Notes under the pieces: generated by a model | Seen by the model: only the letters and a program-made list of their open reading frames with translations | Told to the model about the DNA's origin: nothing | The model's database searches: none | Position numbers and translations under genes: made by a program | Assembly: GCA_014360565.1 (NCBI GenBank) | Contig: JACIXH010000008.1 | Location: 1-63,617 of the forward strand | Direction: 5' to 3' | DNA: 63,617 nucleotides | DNA from: Nocardia sp. | Lineage (GTDB): Bacteria > Actinomycetota > Actinomycetes > Mycobacteriales > Mycobacteriaceae | Part shown: piece by piece, positions 25,825 to 33,602 of the stretch | Numbering within the stretch: position 1 is the stretch's first letter | Layout: every line of letters starts with the position of its first letter

Positions 25825-26583
25825 TCAGTTGATGAAGAAGCTGTAGTAGCCGGTCTCGATGTTGGGAGCGTTGTTCGTCGGCGCGGTCAGATCCTCGGGC
25901 TCCGGGCCGGTGCGGAACTTCCAGTCGCGCACCTTCCAGTCGTTGCCCTCCCAGACCAGCTGCACGTCGGTGGTCGACCAGATCGCCGTCGCGGCCTTCT
26001 GCCCGGTCGCGTTGATCGCCGACCAGCCGGCGCCGATGGTCCACACCGACACCTCAGCGGTGGTGTCGGTCAGGCTGCGCACGGTGACCGTGGCGGGCAC
26101 CGAGTTGAACAGGTCGGCGTTGGTGCTGGCGGACGCACCGCGGCGCTTGGTGTCGTCGAGAACCTTCACCAGGGTCTCTGACGGTTGGGCCGCGATCATG
26201 CGCTCCCGGATCTTGGTGACATCGGCCTTGCCCACATCGGCCTTGCCCAGGGCCTGGACGATGTTGACCGCCGCGGTCGCCGCGCCCCCCTTGTCGTGGG
26301 TGTAACCGGACGGGATGCCGTCGGCAAAGCTGGTGGGCCCGTGCACGGTCTGCGCCTTGGCACCGTCGGTGTCGGTGTCGGTGCCACCGCCGCTGATCAT
26401 TCCGATGATCAGCACGATGATGAGCACGGCGGCGATCGCGCCGAGCAGGTACCAGCGGCGGTCGCCGTCGAGCAGCCCGCCACCAGTGCTACCGGCACCG
26501 GGCCGATTCGCTGAGCCGGTGGCGCGATTCGGTGCGGAGTCAGCCGGTCGGTCCGTCCGCACCTTGGAGAAGTTCTTGGCCAT
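25825..26583 (-). CDS. VirB8/TcpC-like conjugation protein, 252 aa
   Basis: The N-terminal 42 residues are cytoplasmic, followed by one membrane helix (YLLGAIAAVLIIVLIIGMI). The ~190-residue extracytoplasmic domain contains a VTVRSLTDTTAEVSVWTIG core and a LVWEGNDWKVRDWKF ending typical of the NTF2-like VirB8/TcpC fold. It is a scaffold component of the channel. AAAGGG precedes the ATG. It sits between the pilin-sized protein and the VirB6-like gene. Confidence 0.82.
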   Translation of the reverse strand: MAKNFSKVRTDRPADSAPNRATGSANRPGAGSTGGGLLDGDRRWYLLGAIAAVLIIVLIIGMISGGGTDTDTDGAKAQTVHGPTSFADGIPSGYTHDKGGAATAAVNIVQALGKADVGKADVTKIRERMIAAQPSETLVKVLDDTKRRGASASTNADLFNSVPATVTVRSLTDTTAEVSVWTIGAGWSAINATGQKAATAIWSTTDVQLVWEGNDWKVRDWKFRTGPEPEDLTAPTNNAPNIETGYYSFFIN

Positions 26584-26615
26584 GATGTTGCCCTTTCAGA
26601 AGTTCGGGAAGAGGG

Positions 26616-27020
26616 TCAGAAGACGGAGACGACCGCGCCGACGATCACGCCCAGCCCGGACAGGGCCAGCAGCGTGAGCAGGCTCGCCTTGGCGCTGTCA
26701 GAGTTCTCCGCGACCTGGGCGCCGTAGCCGCCGCGCTTGGCACGCTGCAGCTCGAGCACCGATCGGATCGCGCCGAACGCGGCCCACGCGAAGCCCAATC
26801 CCCACGCGCCGCCGAGCAGCTTCTTCCATGCCGCGTTGAACTCCGCGCCGAAGATGTTGAAGTCGGGCACGACGCCGTCGAAGGGGTTGGGTGCGGCGTA
26901 GAGAGCGTCGGCCGCGGCGACGCCGCCGGAGAACACGATTGCCAGGCCGGTCAGCGTGGCGATCGCAATCAGGTGGGTGGCCGCGCGACGAGCGCGGCGG
27001 GTGCGGTGCGGAATGGTCAT
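26616..27020 (-). CDS. Pilin-sized membrane protein (VirB2-like candidate), 134 aa
   Basis: A basic N-terminus and signal peptide (THLIAIATLTGLAIVFSGGVAAADA) precede a mature protein with two hydrophobic segments (WGLGFAWAAFGAI; LLTLLALSGLGVIVGAVVSVF) separated by a short basic loop (LQRAKRGGYG). This matches the size and topology of VirB2/TrbC pilins, but there is no sequence motif to confirm it. The start at ATG 27020 is chosen because the longer frame is Arg/Pro-rich shadow sequence. Confidence 0.62.
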   Translation of the reverse strand: MTIPHRTRRARRAATHLIAIATLTGLAIVFSGGVAAADALYAAPNPFDGVVPDFNIFGAEFNAAWKKLLGGAWGLGFAWAAFGAIRSVLELQRAKRGGYGAQVAENSDSAKASLLTLLALSGLGVIVGAVVSVF

Positions 27021-27055
27021 CGGTTCGCCTTGCCTTTCGAGTTCGAGGTGGGAGG

Positions 27056-28315
27056 TCATGCGCCGAACCGGCGCGTGTTGAACGGGCGGATCTCGGCGCC
27101 GCCCGCGTAGGGGTCGTCGAAATCGGCGTATTCGCCGCCGGTTTCGTCGAGTGGGCGTCGTTCTTCGGGCCGGCGGAAGCTCTGCGGGTTCGCCCGCGAC
27201 CGCAGCTCGCGACCACGACGTTGCGACGACACCGCCAGCGACGTCGCGGCCATCGCGCACACCTGCGTCCAGGCCGCGATCGACGGCTCGGACAGCTTGC
27301 TGTGGTCGATGCGGCCGCCACCGGCCAGGATCGGATCGAAGGGCACCTCGACGAGGTTGCGGATCCCGGCGCGCTGCAACCAATCGTGGATTCGGCTACG
27401 CACGTCCGGATCGACTCCCCCGAGCGGCTCGGTCAGCACAACGATCGCGTTGGTGACCAACGCGGAGAGCCCGATTTCGTGCAGCGTCGCGAGCATCCGC
27501 ACCACCACGCGACCGGAGTCCTCGCGGTAGGTCATCGGCACCACCAGCAGGTGAGCGTTGTACATCGACCACAACCAGTTCGATCGGCGCCGGTTGTTGC
27601 CGGTGTCGATGATGGTCAGTTCCCGGTAGCGACGCAGGACCGCGTCGATCGAGCGGCACTGTTCGGCGCCGATGAGCCCGGTGCCGTGGGGATCCTCGTC
27701 GGCGGCAAGAACTTCCGCGCGCGTCGGTTGCAACCGCACGAAGCTCGACAGTGCGGCGCGGTCGGCGCCGGGGTCAGCCAGCTGCTCGGCGTGTTCGAGC
27801 AGATCCCACACCGTCTCTTCCTGCCGGGTCGCGATGGCGCGGGAGGCGAGGGTGCCTTCGGCCTCGTTGTTGTCCCACACCAGCACGCTGCTGCCGCGTT
27901 CGGAGGCGAAGACGTTGCCCATGGTCAGCGCGGTCGGGGTGACCCCTTCCCCGCCCTTGGGATTGGCCACGGCGATGCGCTGATGACCGATCCATTGCTG
28001 GCGCACCGCTTCTCGCGCGGCGCGGGCGGTGATCTCGGGTGTCTGCGGTGCGAGTTTGAGCAGCCCGCCGGACGCGGCGTTGACCCATCCGCGAAAGCCC
28101 CACTTCGCCGGATCGGTCTCGTGGCCCTGGGACTCGGGCAGCAAGTCCGACAGCGGTGGCAGCGCCGGACGCGCTTCGGCGAGATCGGCCTCGGTCGGGG
28201 CGAAGTCGTCGGGCTCGTCGGCGGGGATCTCGGGCTCGGCGTCTTCTACGGGCGCGGTCTTTCTCAGCGACCGCAGGTTGACCCCGCTCTCCATCGGGTA
28301 GCTGCGCTCGGACAT
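27056..28315 (-). CDS. MinD/ParA-like ATPase-fold protein of the T4SS locus with altered P-loop, 419 aa
   Basis: After a ~110-residue acidic, Pro-rich N-terminus, the ParA/MinD fold begins with RIAVANPKGGEGVTPTALTMG. The signature Lys (KGG) is present but the P-loop Lys of GK[TS] is replaced by Val. SVLVWDNNEAEGTLA and LTIIDTGNNRRRSNWL follow as switch I/II equivalents. The protein may bind ATP weakly or not at all. Similar MinD-like proteins accompany actinobacterial conjugation and ESX loci, where a role in positioning the machine is assumed. AGGAAGGAG precedes the ATG; its start abuts a 23-codon frame. Confidence 0.78.
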   Translation of the reverse strand: MSERSYPMESGVNLRSLRKTAPVEDAEPEIPADEPDDFAPTEADLAEARPALPPLSDLLPESQGHETDPAKWGFRGWVNAASGGLLKLAPQTPEITARAAREAVRQQWIGHQRIAVANPKGGEGVTPTALTMGNVFASERGSSVLVWDNNEAEGTLASRAIATRQEETVWDLLEHAEQLADPGADRAALSSFVRLQPTRAEVLAADEDPHGTGLIGAEQCRSIDAVLRRYRELTIIDTGNNRRRSNWLWSMYNAHLLVVPMTYREDSGRVVVRMLATLHEIGLSALVTNAIVVLTEPLGGVDPDVRSRIHDWLQRAGIRNLVEVPFDPILAGGGRIDHSKLSEPSIAAWTQVCAMAATSLAVSSQRRGRELRSRANPQSFRRPEERRPLDETGGEYADFDDPYAGGAEIRPFNTRRFGA

Positions 28316-28387
28316 CTACTTCACTCCTTCCTGGGTGGGCACGGTCTCGTCTGGGTCAGTGGATTGCTCAGATGGTGGATTGTTCAT
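28316..28387 (-). CDS. Possible 23-aa leader/small ORF
   Basis: ATG 28387, with GAAAGGC upstream, begins a 23-codon acidic peptide (MNNPPSEQSTDPDETVPTQE...) whose TAG stop directly abuts the ATG of the MinD-like gene. It fills the only gap between the lipoprotein and MinD-like genes. It could be a translational-coupling leader or a real small protein. Confidence 0.4.
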   Translation of the reverse strand: MNNPPSEQSTDPDETVPTQEGVK

Positions 28388-28421
28388 GGCGGCAACGCCT
28401 TTCGGTGAAGGTGGGCGGTGT

Positions 28422-29045
28422 TCAGCGCAGACGGACAGTGCTCACCTCCCACCCTTGGCTGCCTTTGGTCAGGGTCACCGCGACCACGGACTCGCGGTGC
28501 TCGGTGACGGTTCCGTCGGGCAGCGTGACCGCCTGGTCGACGACGACCTGGGCGTAGGCCTTGCTGGGCGTGGCCGGCGGGACGGGTTCGGCGCCCCGCC
28601 GCACGGTCGGGACCAGATGCGCGGAACGCGACTTCCACATCGCCCAGTCCGCGCCGGGCCCGGACTGAGGGGCACCGCTGGTCATCGCGCGCGCGTAGTC
28701 AGGGCTCAACAGCGGTGCGCTGCGCGCGGCGGCGTCGTTGGGCCCGGTGTCGCGGGCGGTGTCCCAGTCGAACCAGATCGTCATCGCCGCCAAGGCGACG
28801 GCGTCGGGATCGGACCGATCCACCCCTGCCTCTGCGGGCGGAAGCGCGGTCGCGGTCGTTGCGGGCGGCCGCGCTGTGGTCGACATACCCGGAGTCCACT
28901 GCTGCGCCCGCGGTTTCGTCGTGCTGGATCCGGTCGTCGACGAATCATCGGCCCCGGTTCCACACGCGGACAGCGTCAGCGCGGCAACCACGGTGATCCC
29001 GCCGAGCGTGATGCGCGTTGCGCGGCGCGCGCGACCGGCGTTCAC
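28422..29045 (-). CDS. Lipoprotein with NTF2-like domain, 207 aa
   Basis: The lipobox LTLSACG puts the lipidated Cys at residue ~28. A Thr/Pro/Ser-rich linker leads to a ~110-residue domain: DAVALAAMTIWFDWDT, then AARSAPLLSPDYA, then SVVAVTLTKGSQGWEVSTVRL. This is the shape of NTF2/VirB8-like extracellular domains common in actinobacterial T4SS operons. It should be anchored outside the membrane, near the channel. The GTG start overlaps the upstream stop (GTGA). Confidence 0.75.
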   Translation of the reverse strand: MNAGRARRATRITLGGITVVAALTLSACGTGADDSSTTGSSTTKPRAQQWTPGMSTTARPPATTATALPPAEAGVDRSDPDAVALAAMTIWFDWDTARDTGPNDAAARSAPLLSPDYARAMTSGAPQSGPGADWAMWKSRSAHLVPTVRRGAEPVPPATPSKAYAQVVVDQAVTLPDGTVTEHRESVVAVTLTKGSQGWEVSTVRLR

Positions 29046-29767
29046 AGCACACCAACGAACTGTCGATGCTCGGTAAGCACGCCCACGGCGACGAGCCCGA
29101 CCAGGACGATAGCCAGCACCATCGCGGCTTCGGCGATGCGGGCGAGCCCGACCAGGATCGCATCGAGGGCGGTGCGCAACGTGTGCAGTGTGCCGGTCAC
29201 CTCACCCTGCCCGGCGAAGCGCTCGACGATTCCGCGACCGAAGATCGTGGGCATGCCGAACGCCAGCAGGATCGCAGCCAGCAGCGGTGCCCAGGTCAGC
29301 ATGGTCGATGCCATCTGCGCGACGAAACTGAACGAGTCGACCTGGTCGAAGCGACGTGGCTTGAATGGCTCGACCCGCGTAACAAGCACGCCGACAACGA
29401 ACAGACCCACCATCGACGTCGACCACACCAGAGCCCAGTACGCCCACGGCTTCGGCGCATCAGCGGCAAGGACATAGGCGTGGAACTCGTCGACTTCGGC
29501 GTTGAGTTCGCGCCAGCGCGCCGCGTCTACCGCATCGTCGGGTTGATCGCCGAGCAGAGTGGTGGAGTCGGTGACGGTGTGCTGTTCACGCCACAGGGCA
29601 GTCTTGTCGGCGAGGGCGGACCACCGTCGGATGTGACGCCAGTTCGGCGGCGCCCCGAGGTGGGTGACGAGCCATTCGGGAAGGGGGCGCGGTCCGTCAG
29701 GGTCGGTGCTGGACAGCTTCACTTCTGTACTCCTCACGTCGGCGGATGTTGTTGCGGTGCTGGTCAT
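29042..29767 (-). CDS. T4SS membrane protein with a relaxase-tail-like N-terminal domain, 241 aa
   Basis: Residues 31-98 (29474-29677) closely resemble the C-terminal end of this plasmid's relaxase: W....LG..P......R.W......A.WREQH..TD...LLGD.P.D...A..W..L. About four hydrophobic segments follow (YWALVWSTSMVGLFVVGVLV; MLTWAPLLAAILLAFG; AAMVLAIVLVGLVAVGVL and others). The soluble domain is N-terminal and so probably cytoplasmic, where it could contact relaxase, coupling protein or whatever binds the relaxase tail. Both ends overlap neighbours by 4 nt (ATGA and GTGA). No family name is known to me. Confidence 0.72.
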   Translation of the reverse strand: MTSTATTSADVRSTEVKLSSTDPDGPRPLPEWLVTHLGAPPNWRHIRRWSALADKTALWREQHTVTDSTTLLGDQPDDAVDAARWRELNAEVDEFHAYVLAADAPKPWAYWALVWSTSMVGLFVVGVLVTRVEPFKPRRFDQVDSFSFVAQMASTMLTWAPLLAAILLAFGMPTIFGRGIVERFAGQGEVTGTLHTLRTALDAILVGLARIAEAAMVLAIVLVGLVAVGVLTEHRQFVGVL

Positions 29768-31428
29768 CCGAACCTCCGAGCCTGGAAGTCCGTGCCGACA
29801 GCGTCGGCAATGGGAGCGATTTTTACGACATCGCCGCTCGTGGGTGCGTGCACGACCAGGCCATCGCCCGCAAAGATCGCGACGTGTTGGGGGTCCGCGC
29901 CAGCAGGGAAGACCAGATCGCCGGGCATCAGCTTGTCCGGCGCGACGGGGGTGCCGCGGCCGTCGTTGAGCTGGCGGGTCGTGTAGTGGTCCAAGACGAT
30001 CGCGCCCTGGGACGCGGCCGCGATGGCGAAGATCGTCAGACCGCTGCAGTCGAAGCCGTGCACGCCGTCGCTGCCGGTGGTGGGCCCGTTCGCGTCACCG
30101 CCGCCCCACGCGTACGGGGTGCCTTTCCAGCCTTCGGCGGCCTGCACGACCCGGTTGCCGAATTCGCCGGAGAGCTGCGGTGTTCCGACCGAGGCCGCCG
30201 GGAGCGTCCAGCGCCTCGCGGTGTCGGGGATTTCTTTCACGTAGGCCTGGGTCTCGGGGAAGGTGCACACCCCGCCCGCGCCGAGCGTGCCGCCGGGCCC
30301 GCAGTTGTACATCGACAGCATCAGCTCGGTCGGGTCGCCGACGAGCTTGCCCGCGGCCAGCCCGTCTTTGACCATGCCCATCACGTAGCAGTTGTAGGCG
30401 GCCTGCGACATCACCGCGTCGGGGACATTGTTGATGTCGCGCTGCCCGTCCCCGTCACCGTCGACGGCGTGCTCTTGCCAGGTCTCGGGCAAGAACTGTG
30501 CGGGCCCCTGCGCGTTTTGGGGTGAGACCAGGCCCTTCTTGAAGCCCGCTTCGTTACGCAGCTGCGCGGCGATCAAGGGTGCCGGGGTGTCGGGGCAGGC
30601 TTCGGCGCCCTTGATGATCCAGGGCACGAACTCCGCCGCCGCCGGGTACTCGGCGAGCAGCTTGGTGACGTCGAGCCCGCCACCACCGACGCGGGGACCG
30701 CAGCCGACACCGGGATTGGGTTTGACCGCTGCCGCCAGCTGCACGTCGGCCGTGCGCGGCACGCTCGTCGTGGCGGTGTTCACCGGTGCGGTCGTCGCCG
30801 ACGGTCCGGCGGCCTGCGCGGCGACCTGGGGAGTCTTAGCCTGAGAGAACCACGGCATCGGGTCGATCTGGCGGCCACCGCTGAACCGGCCGCCGGGCAC
30901 GACTTCCAGATGCAGGTGCGGGCCCGAGGACTCGCCGTCGGAGCCGACTTTGGCGATGGGCTGTCCGGCGGTGACGGTGTCGCCGACCTTGACACCGACT
31001 CCGTGAGCCCACATGTGGCCGTAGACGATGCTGACCTTCTGGTCGCCGACTTCGGAGTCGACGACGACCCAGTGCCCGAACCCGCTCGCTTCACCGGCGG
31101 CGCTGACCTTGCCGTCGGTCGCGCTGTAGATCTGGGTGCCGTCGGCGGCCGCGAGGTCGACGCCCTTGTGGTCGCCTCCGCGTGTGCCGAAGGTGTCGGA
31201 GACGGTGTAGGAGCCCTCGACCATCGGAAACACCACTGAGCCCGACGGCGCCTGTCGGCTATCCGTCGCGCTCGGCAAGCAGTTCCGGTCTTCGGGGGAC
31301 TCGGGCAGGCGCCCGGAGAAGATCAGAAGCCCAGCCAGCAACGCGGGCACAGCGGCTACTGCCAGCAGTGCCTTCGCGGTACCAGAGCTGTCGCTCATGA
31401 AAAGTTCACCATCTTTCGTGTCAGACAT
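29764..31428 (-). CDS. Three-domain peptidoglycan hydrolase (M23 + lytic transglycosylase-like + NlpC/P60)
   Basis: 554 residues with one N-terminal membrane anchor (ALLAVAAVPALLAGLLIFS). Residues ~65-190 form an M23 metallopeptidase with H87, D91, H138, H171 and H173 (DHKGVDLAA; GPHLHLE). Residues ~250-400 form a lysozyme-like transglycosylase domain (NEAGF with the catalytic Glu293; GPAQFLPETW). Residues ~420-554 form NlpC/P60 with Cys461 (GFDCSGL), His515 (QHVAIF) and His527. The enzyme would cut both glycan strands and stem peptides to let the channel through the wall; such VirB1-like hydrolases are standard in Gram-positive conjugation, but three catalytic domains is rich. The start could also be ATG 31398. 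The last base of its ATG-overlapping stop couples it to the next gene. Confidence 0.9.
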   Translation of the reverse strand: MSDTKDGELFMSDSSGTAKALLAVAAVPALLAGLLIFSGRLPESPEDRNCLPSATDSRQAPSGSVVFPMVEGSYTVSDTFGTRGGDHKGVDLAAADGTQIYSATDGKVSAAGEASGFGHWVVVDSEVGDQKVSIVYGHMWAHGVGVKVGDTVTAGQPIAKVGSDGESSGPHLHLEVVPGGRFSGGRQIDPMPWFSQAKTPQVAAQAAGPSATTAPVNTATTSVPRTADVQLAAAVKPNPGVGCGPRVGGGGLDVTKLLAEYPAAAEFVPWIIKGAEACPDTPAPLIAAQLRNEAGFKKGLVSPQNAQGPAQFLPETWQEHAVDGDGDGQRDINNVPDAVMSQAAYNCYVMGMVKDGLAAGKLVGDPTELMLSMYNCGPGGTLGAGGVCTFPETQAYVKEIPDTARRWTLPAASVGTPQLSGEFGNRVVQAAEGWKGTPYAWGGGDANGPTTGSDGVHGFDCSGLTIFAIAAASQGAIVLDHYTTRQLNDGRGTPVAPDKLMPGDLVFPAGADPQHVAIFAGDGLVVHAPTSGDVVKIAPIADAVGTDFQARRFG

Positions 31429-31488
31429 CGCCCCCGCCCAGGGCACGAAATGTGTTGGCGGACTGAGCCGCCGATGAAAGGTGTTGCG

Positions 31489-31590
31489 CTAGTTCTGCAG
31501 GTCCCCTCTCGTCGGGCACACCTCGAGGTCGGTGATGAGCGTGTCGCGCAGCTCCATGCCCGCCCAGGCCGTCGACGTCGACACGTTCAT
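31489..31590 (-). CDS. Possible 33-aa small protein
   Basis: ATG 31590 has a near-perfect AGGAGGTG site. The frame runs to TAG 31489 and encodes a 33-residue peptide (MNVSTSTAWAGMELRDTLIT...) with one Cys. It sits between the cutinase and the hydrolase, where no larger gene exists. The strong ribosome-binding site is the main evidence. Confidence 0.5.
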   Translation of the reverse strand: MNVSTSTAWAGMELRDTLITDLEVCPTRGDLQN

Positions 31591-31629
31591 CACCTCCTCT
31601 CGTTTGTTGTGCCGGTTATGTGTTGTGGG

Positions 31630-33582
31630 TCAGCGGATCTGGCCGGACAGGAACGTCAGCAACTGCTGAACACCGCCGCTGTAGTTGACGTGCGCACCGG
31701 AGGCGTAGAACGTGGCCACGTCCAGTCCTTGGCCGACCGCGCTCACGATGTCCTCGACATCGTCGGACCCGGCGATCTGGGTGAGTGCGCCTGCCAGGCT
31801 GCCCAAGTCGCCTGCGTTGACCGCCGTGGCGAAGGTGGAACTCTGTTTGGCCACCGCGCCGGGCTTGCCCAGCTCGGACACATCGGTCTTCTCACCGCCG
31901 GTGAACATGCCCGCGACCGCCGCGGCCAGGTCGATCCCGACCGGCACGAGGCCGGTCATCGCCGCGCCCGCGCCGAGAAGGTCACCGCGACTGAGCTTGT
32001 CGACCGCCGCCCACAGCACCTCTTGGATCTGGCCGACGTCGTTGGCGATGCGCACGATGTCGAGATTGGCCAGCACACCGATGATCAGGCTCGCGATCGA
32101 TGCCGCACCCGACGGGTCGAACACCGATGCCGCCGAGACGATCGAGGCAATCAAGCTCAGGTCGACTCCGGCGGCCATCTTGATCACCGGAGAGAACAGG
32201 TTGTTGATGTCTCCGGAGAGTTTGTGCGCGCCCTGGATGTCGCCGGTGGCGATCGCACCGGGCAACTTCGCGAAGCTGTCCAAGATCGCCGGAACGTTCG
32301 CGGCAGTGGAGAACACGCCCGTGCCGACGTTGGTGATCTGCTTGATGATGGTGTTGGGCTTGAGCAATTTGAGGATGCTCATTCCCGAGGACAACGTCGA
32401 GGAATCAAGGCCCGACAGCGCGCTGGTCTGGCTGGCCAGCTGCTCGACTTGGGGAGCCAAGGTCGATTTGGGACTGGCCGTGCTGGTGCTGCCAGGGCCG
32501 CCGCCGGTCCCCGCGAGGATCTGCTGGGCGGAGTTCGCCAGCGAGGTCGCCGACGAGATCGCGCCCCCGATGTCGATCTTGGAGACAGCGTCGAGGATCG
32601 TTGCCGCCGAGGATTCCGGCGATCCGGAGGGCGCGGACTTCAACGCCTCCGCCGCACCGGCGTTGGTCTTGACGAACTCCTGGAGGTCTTGCAGCGGGGT
32701 CAGCGTGCCGATGACCGACTGCGCGCCCGAGCCCACCCCCGCGACACCGGTCGCGCCGCCGGAGGAGCCGAGATCGGAGTCCGACAGCGAGTTCGCGCGA
32801 CCGGTCAACGTCGACAGCGTCGAATTGATACCGCTCAGGTCGCCTTTGGAGAAGTCGGAGACCATCGAGCTCGACAGCTGCCCCGCTTCGGAGGCCCCGT
32901 CGACATTGCCCGACAGCGTTTGTCCGATCGCGGAAATGAACGGTTGCGCACCGTCGCTCACCGAGCAGTACAGGTCACCCTCACCGCAAATGGTGCGAAC
33001 CTTGCTGGTCAGCGACCCGAACCCGTCCTTGCGGACACCGGCGATGCCGTGCCCGGCCTGCTGTCCGCCGATCTGGTGGGTCGTCGACGGATCGCGCTTG
33101 GGATCCGACAGCAGCCCCACGCCGAGAACGCGGTTGGCCGGGATCTTTCCGCGGTTGTTGCCGATCGCGCTCGCGACGTCGCCGATCCCGTCAGCACCTT
33201 GGCTGTAGCCGGCCATGACGACCTGCGTGCTGGCGCACAACTCGCTCAGCATCGAGTCGATCTTGGTGGTCAGTGTCTTCACCGACTGCGCGTAGCTCAG
33301 TCCCTGGTCGAAGGCGCTCGCCGCGTAGGGGACGTAGAGCACGGTGATCTTGTCACCGAATTTGGACTTGAGCCCGTCGCCGACCGGCTTGAGCATCCCC
33401 ACACCGACATTGGGATCTGCGGTCGCGGTCGTCTCCCAGGTACCCGGCGCTATGAGCGCGGTATACGGAGTGCATCCGGCCGCCCCCACTGCGGCGGCGG
33501 TCCCCGCTCCGGCGCTGGTCGCAGCGACCACCGCCGTCGAGGCAGCCACCGCCACTGCGGCCGCCCTCCACCATCGTTTCAT
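31630..33582 (-). CDS. Cutinase-family serine esterase with a large insertion, 650 aa
   Basis: A signal peptide (MKRWWRAAAVAVAASTAVVAATSAGAG) is followed by a cutinase core at residues ~35-215. It has GYSQG with Ser127, the loop HGIAGVRKDGFGSL, and GEGDLYC with Asp203 and the disulfide Cys206. The catalytic-His segment AHVNYSGGVQQLLTFLSG is at the extreme C-terminus (His631), 428 residues after the Asp. The insert is Ser/Ala/Gly-rich and helical (LSSGMSILKLLKPNTIIKQ). Cutinase-like enzymes of mycolic-acid bacteria hydrolyse lipid esters. In a conjugation operon it may loosen the outer lipid layer. AAGGGGAAA precedes ATG 33582. Confidence 0.85.
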   Translation of the reverse strand: MKRWWRAAAVAVAASTAVVAATSAGAGTAAAVGAAGCTPYTALIAPGTWETTATADPNVGVGMLKPVGDGLKSKFGDKITVLYVPYAASAFDQGLSYAQSVKTLTTKIDSMLSELCASTQVVMAGYSQGADGIGDVASAIGNNRGKIPANRVLGVGLLSDPKRDPSTTHQIGGQQAGHGIAGVRKDGFGSLTSKVRTICGEGDLYCSVSDGAQPFISAIGQTLSGNVDGASEAGQLSSSMVSDFSKGDLSGINSTLSTLTGRANSLSDSDLGSSGGATGVAGVGSGAQSVIGTLTPLQDLQEFVKTNAGAAEALKSAPSGSPESSAATILDAVSKIDIGGAISSATSLANSAQQILAGTGGGPGSTSTASPKSTLAPQVEQLASQTSALSGLDSSTLSSGMSILKLLKPNTIIKQITNVGTGVFSTAANVPAILDSFAKLPGAIATGDIQGAHKLSGDINNLFSPVIKMAAGVDLSLIASIVSAASVFDPSGAASIASLIIGVLANLDIVRIANDVGQIQEVLWAAVDKLSRGDLLGAGAAMTGLVPVGIDLAAAVAGMFTGGEKTDVSELGKPGAVAKQSSTFATAVNAGDLGSLAGALTQIAGSDDVEDIVSAVGQGLDVATFYASGAHVNYSGGVQQLLTFLSGQIR

Positions 33583-33602
33583 CGTCGTGTTTCCCCTTCT
33601 CC

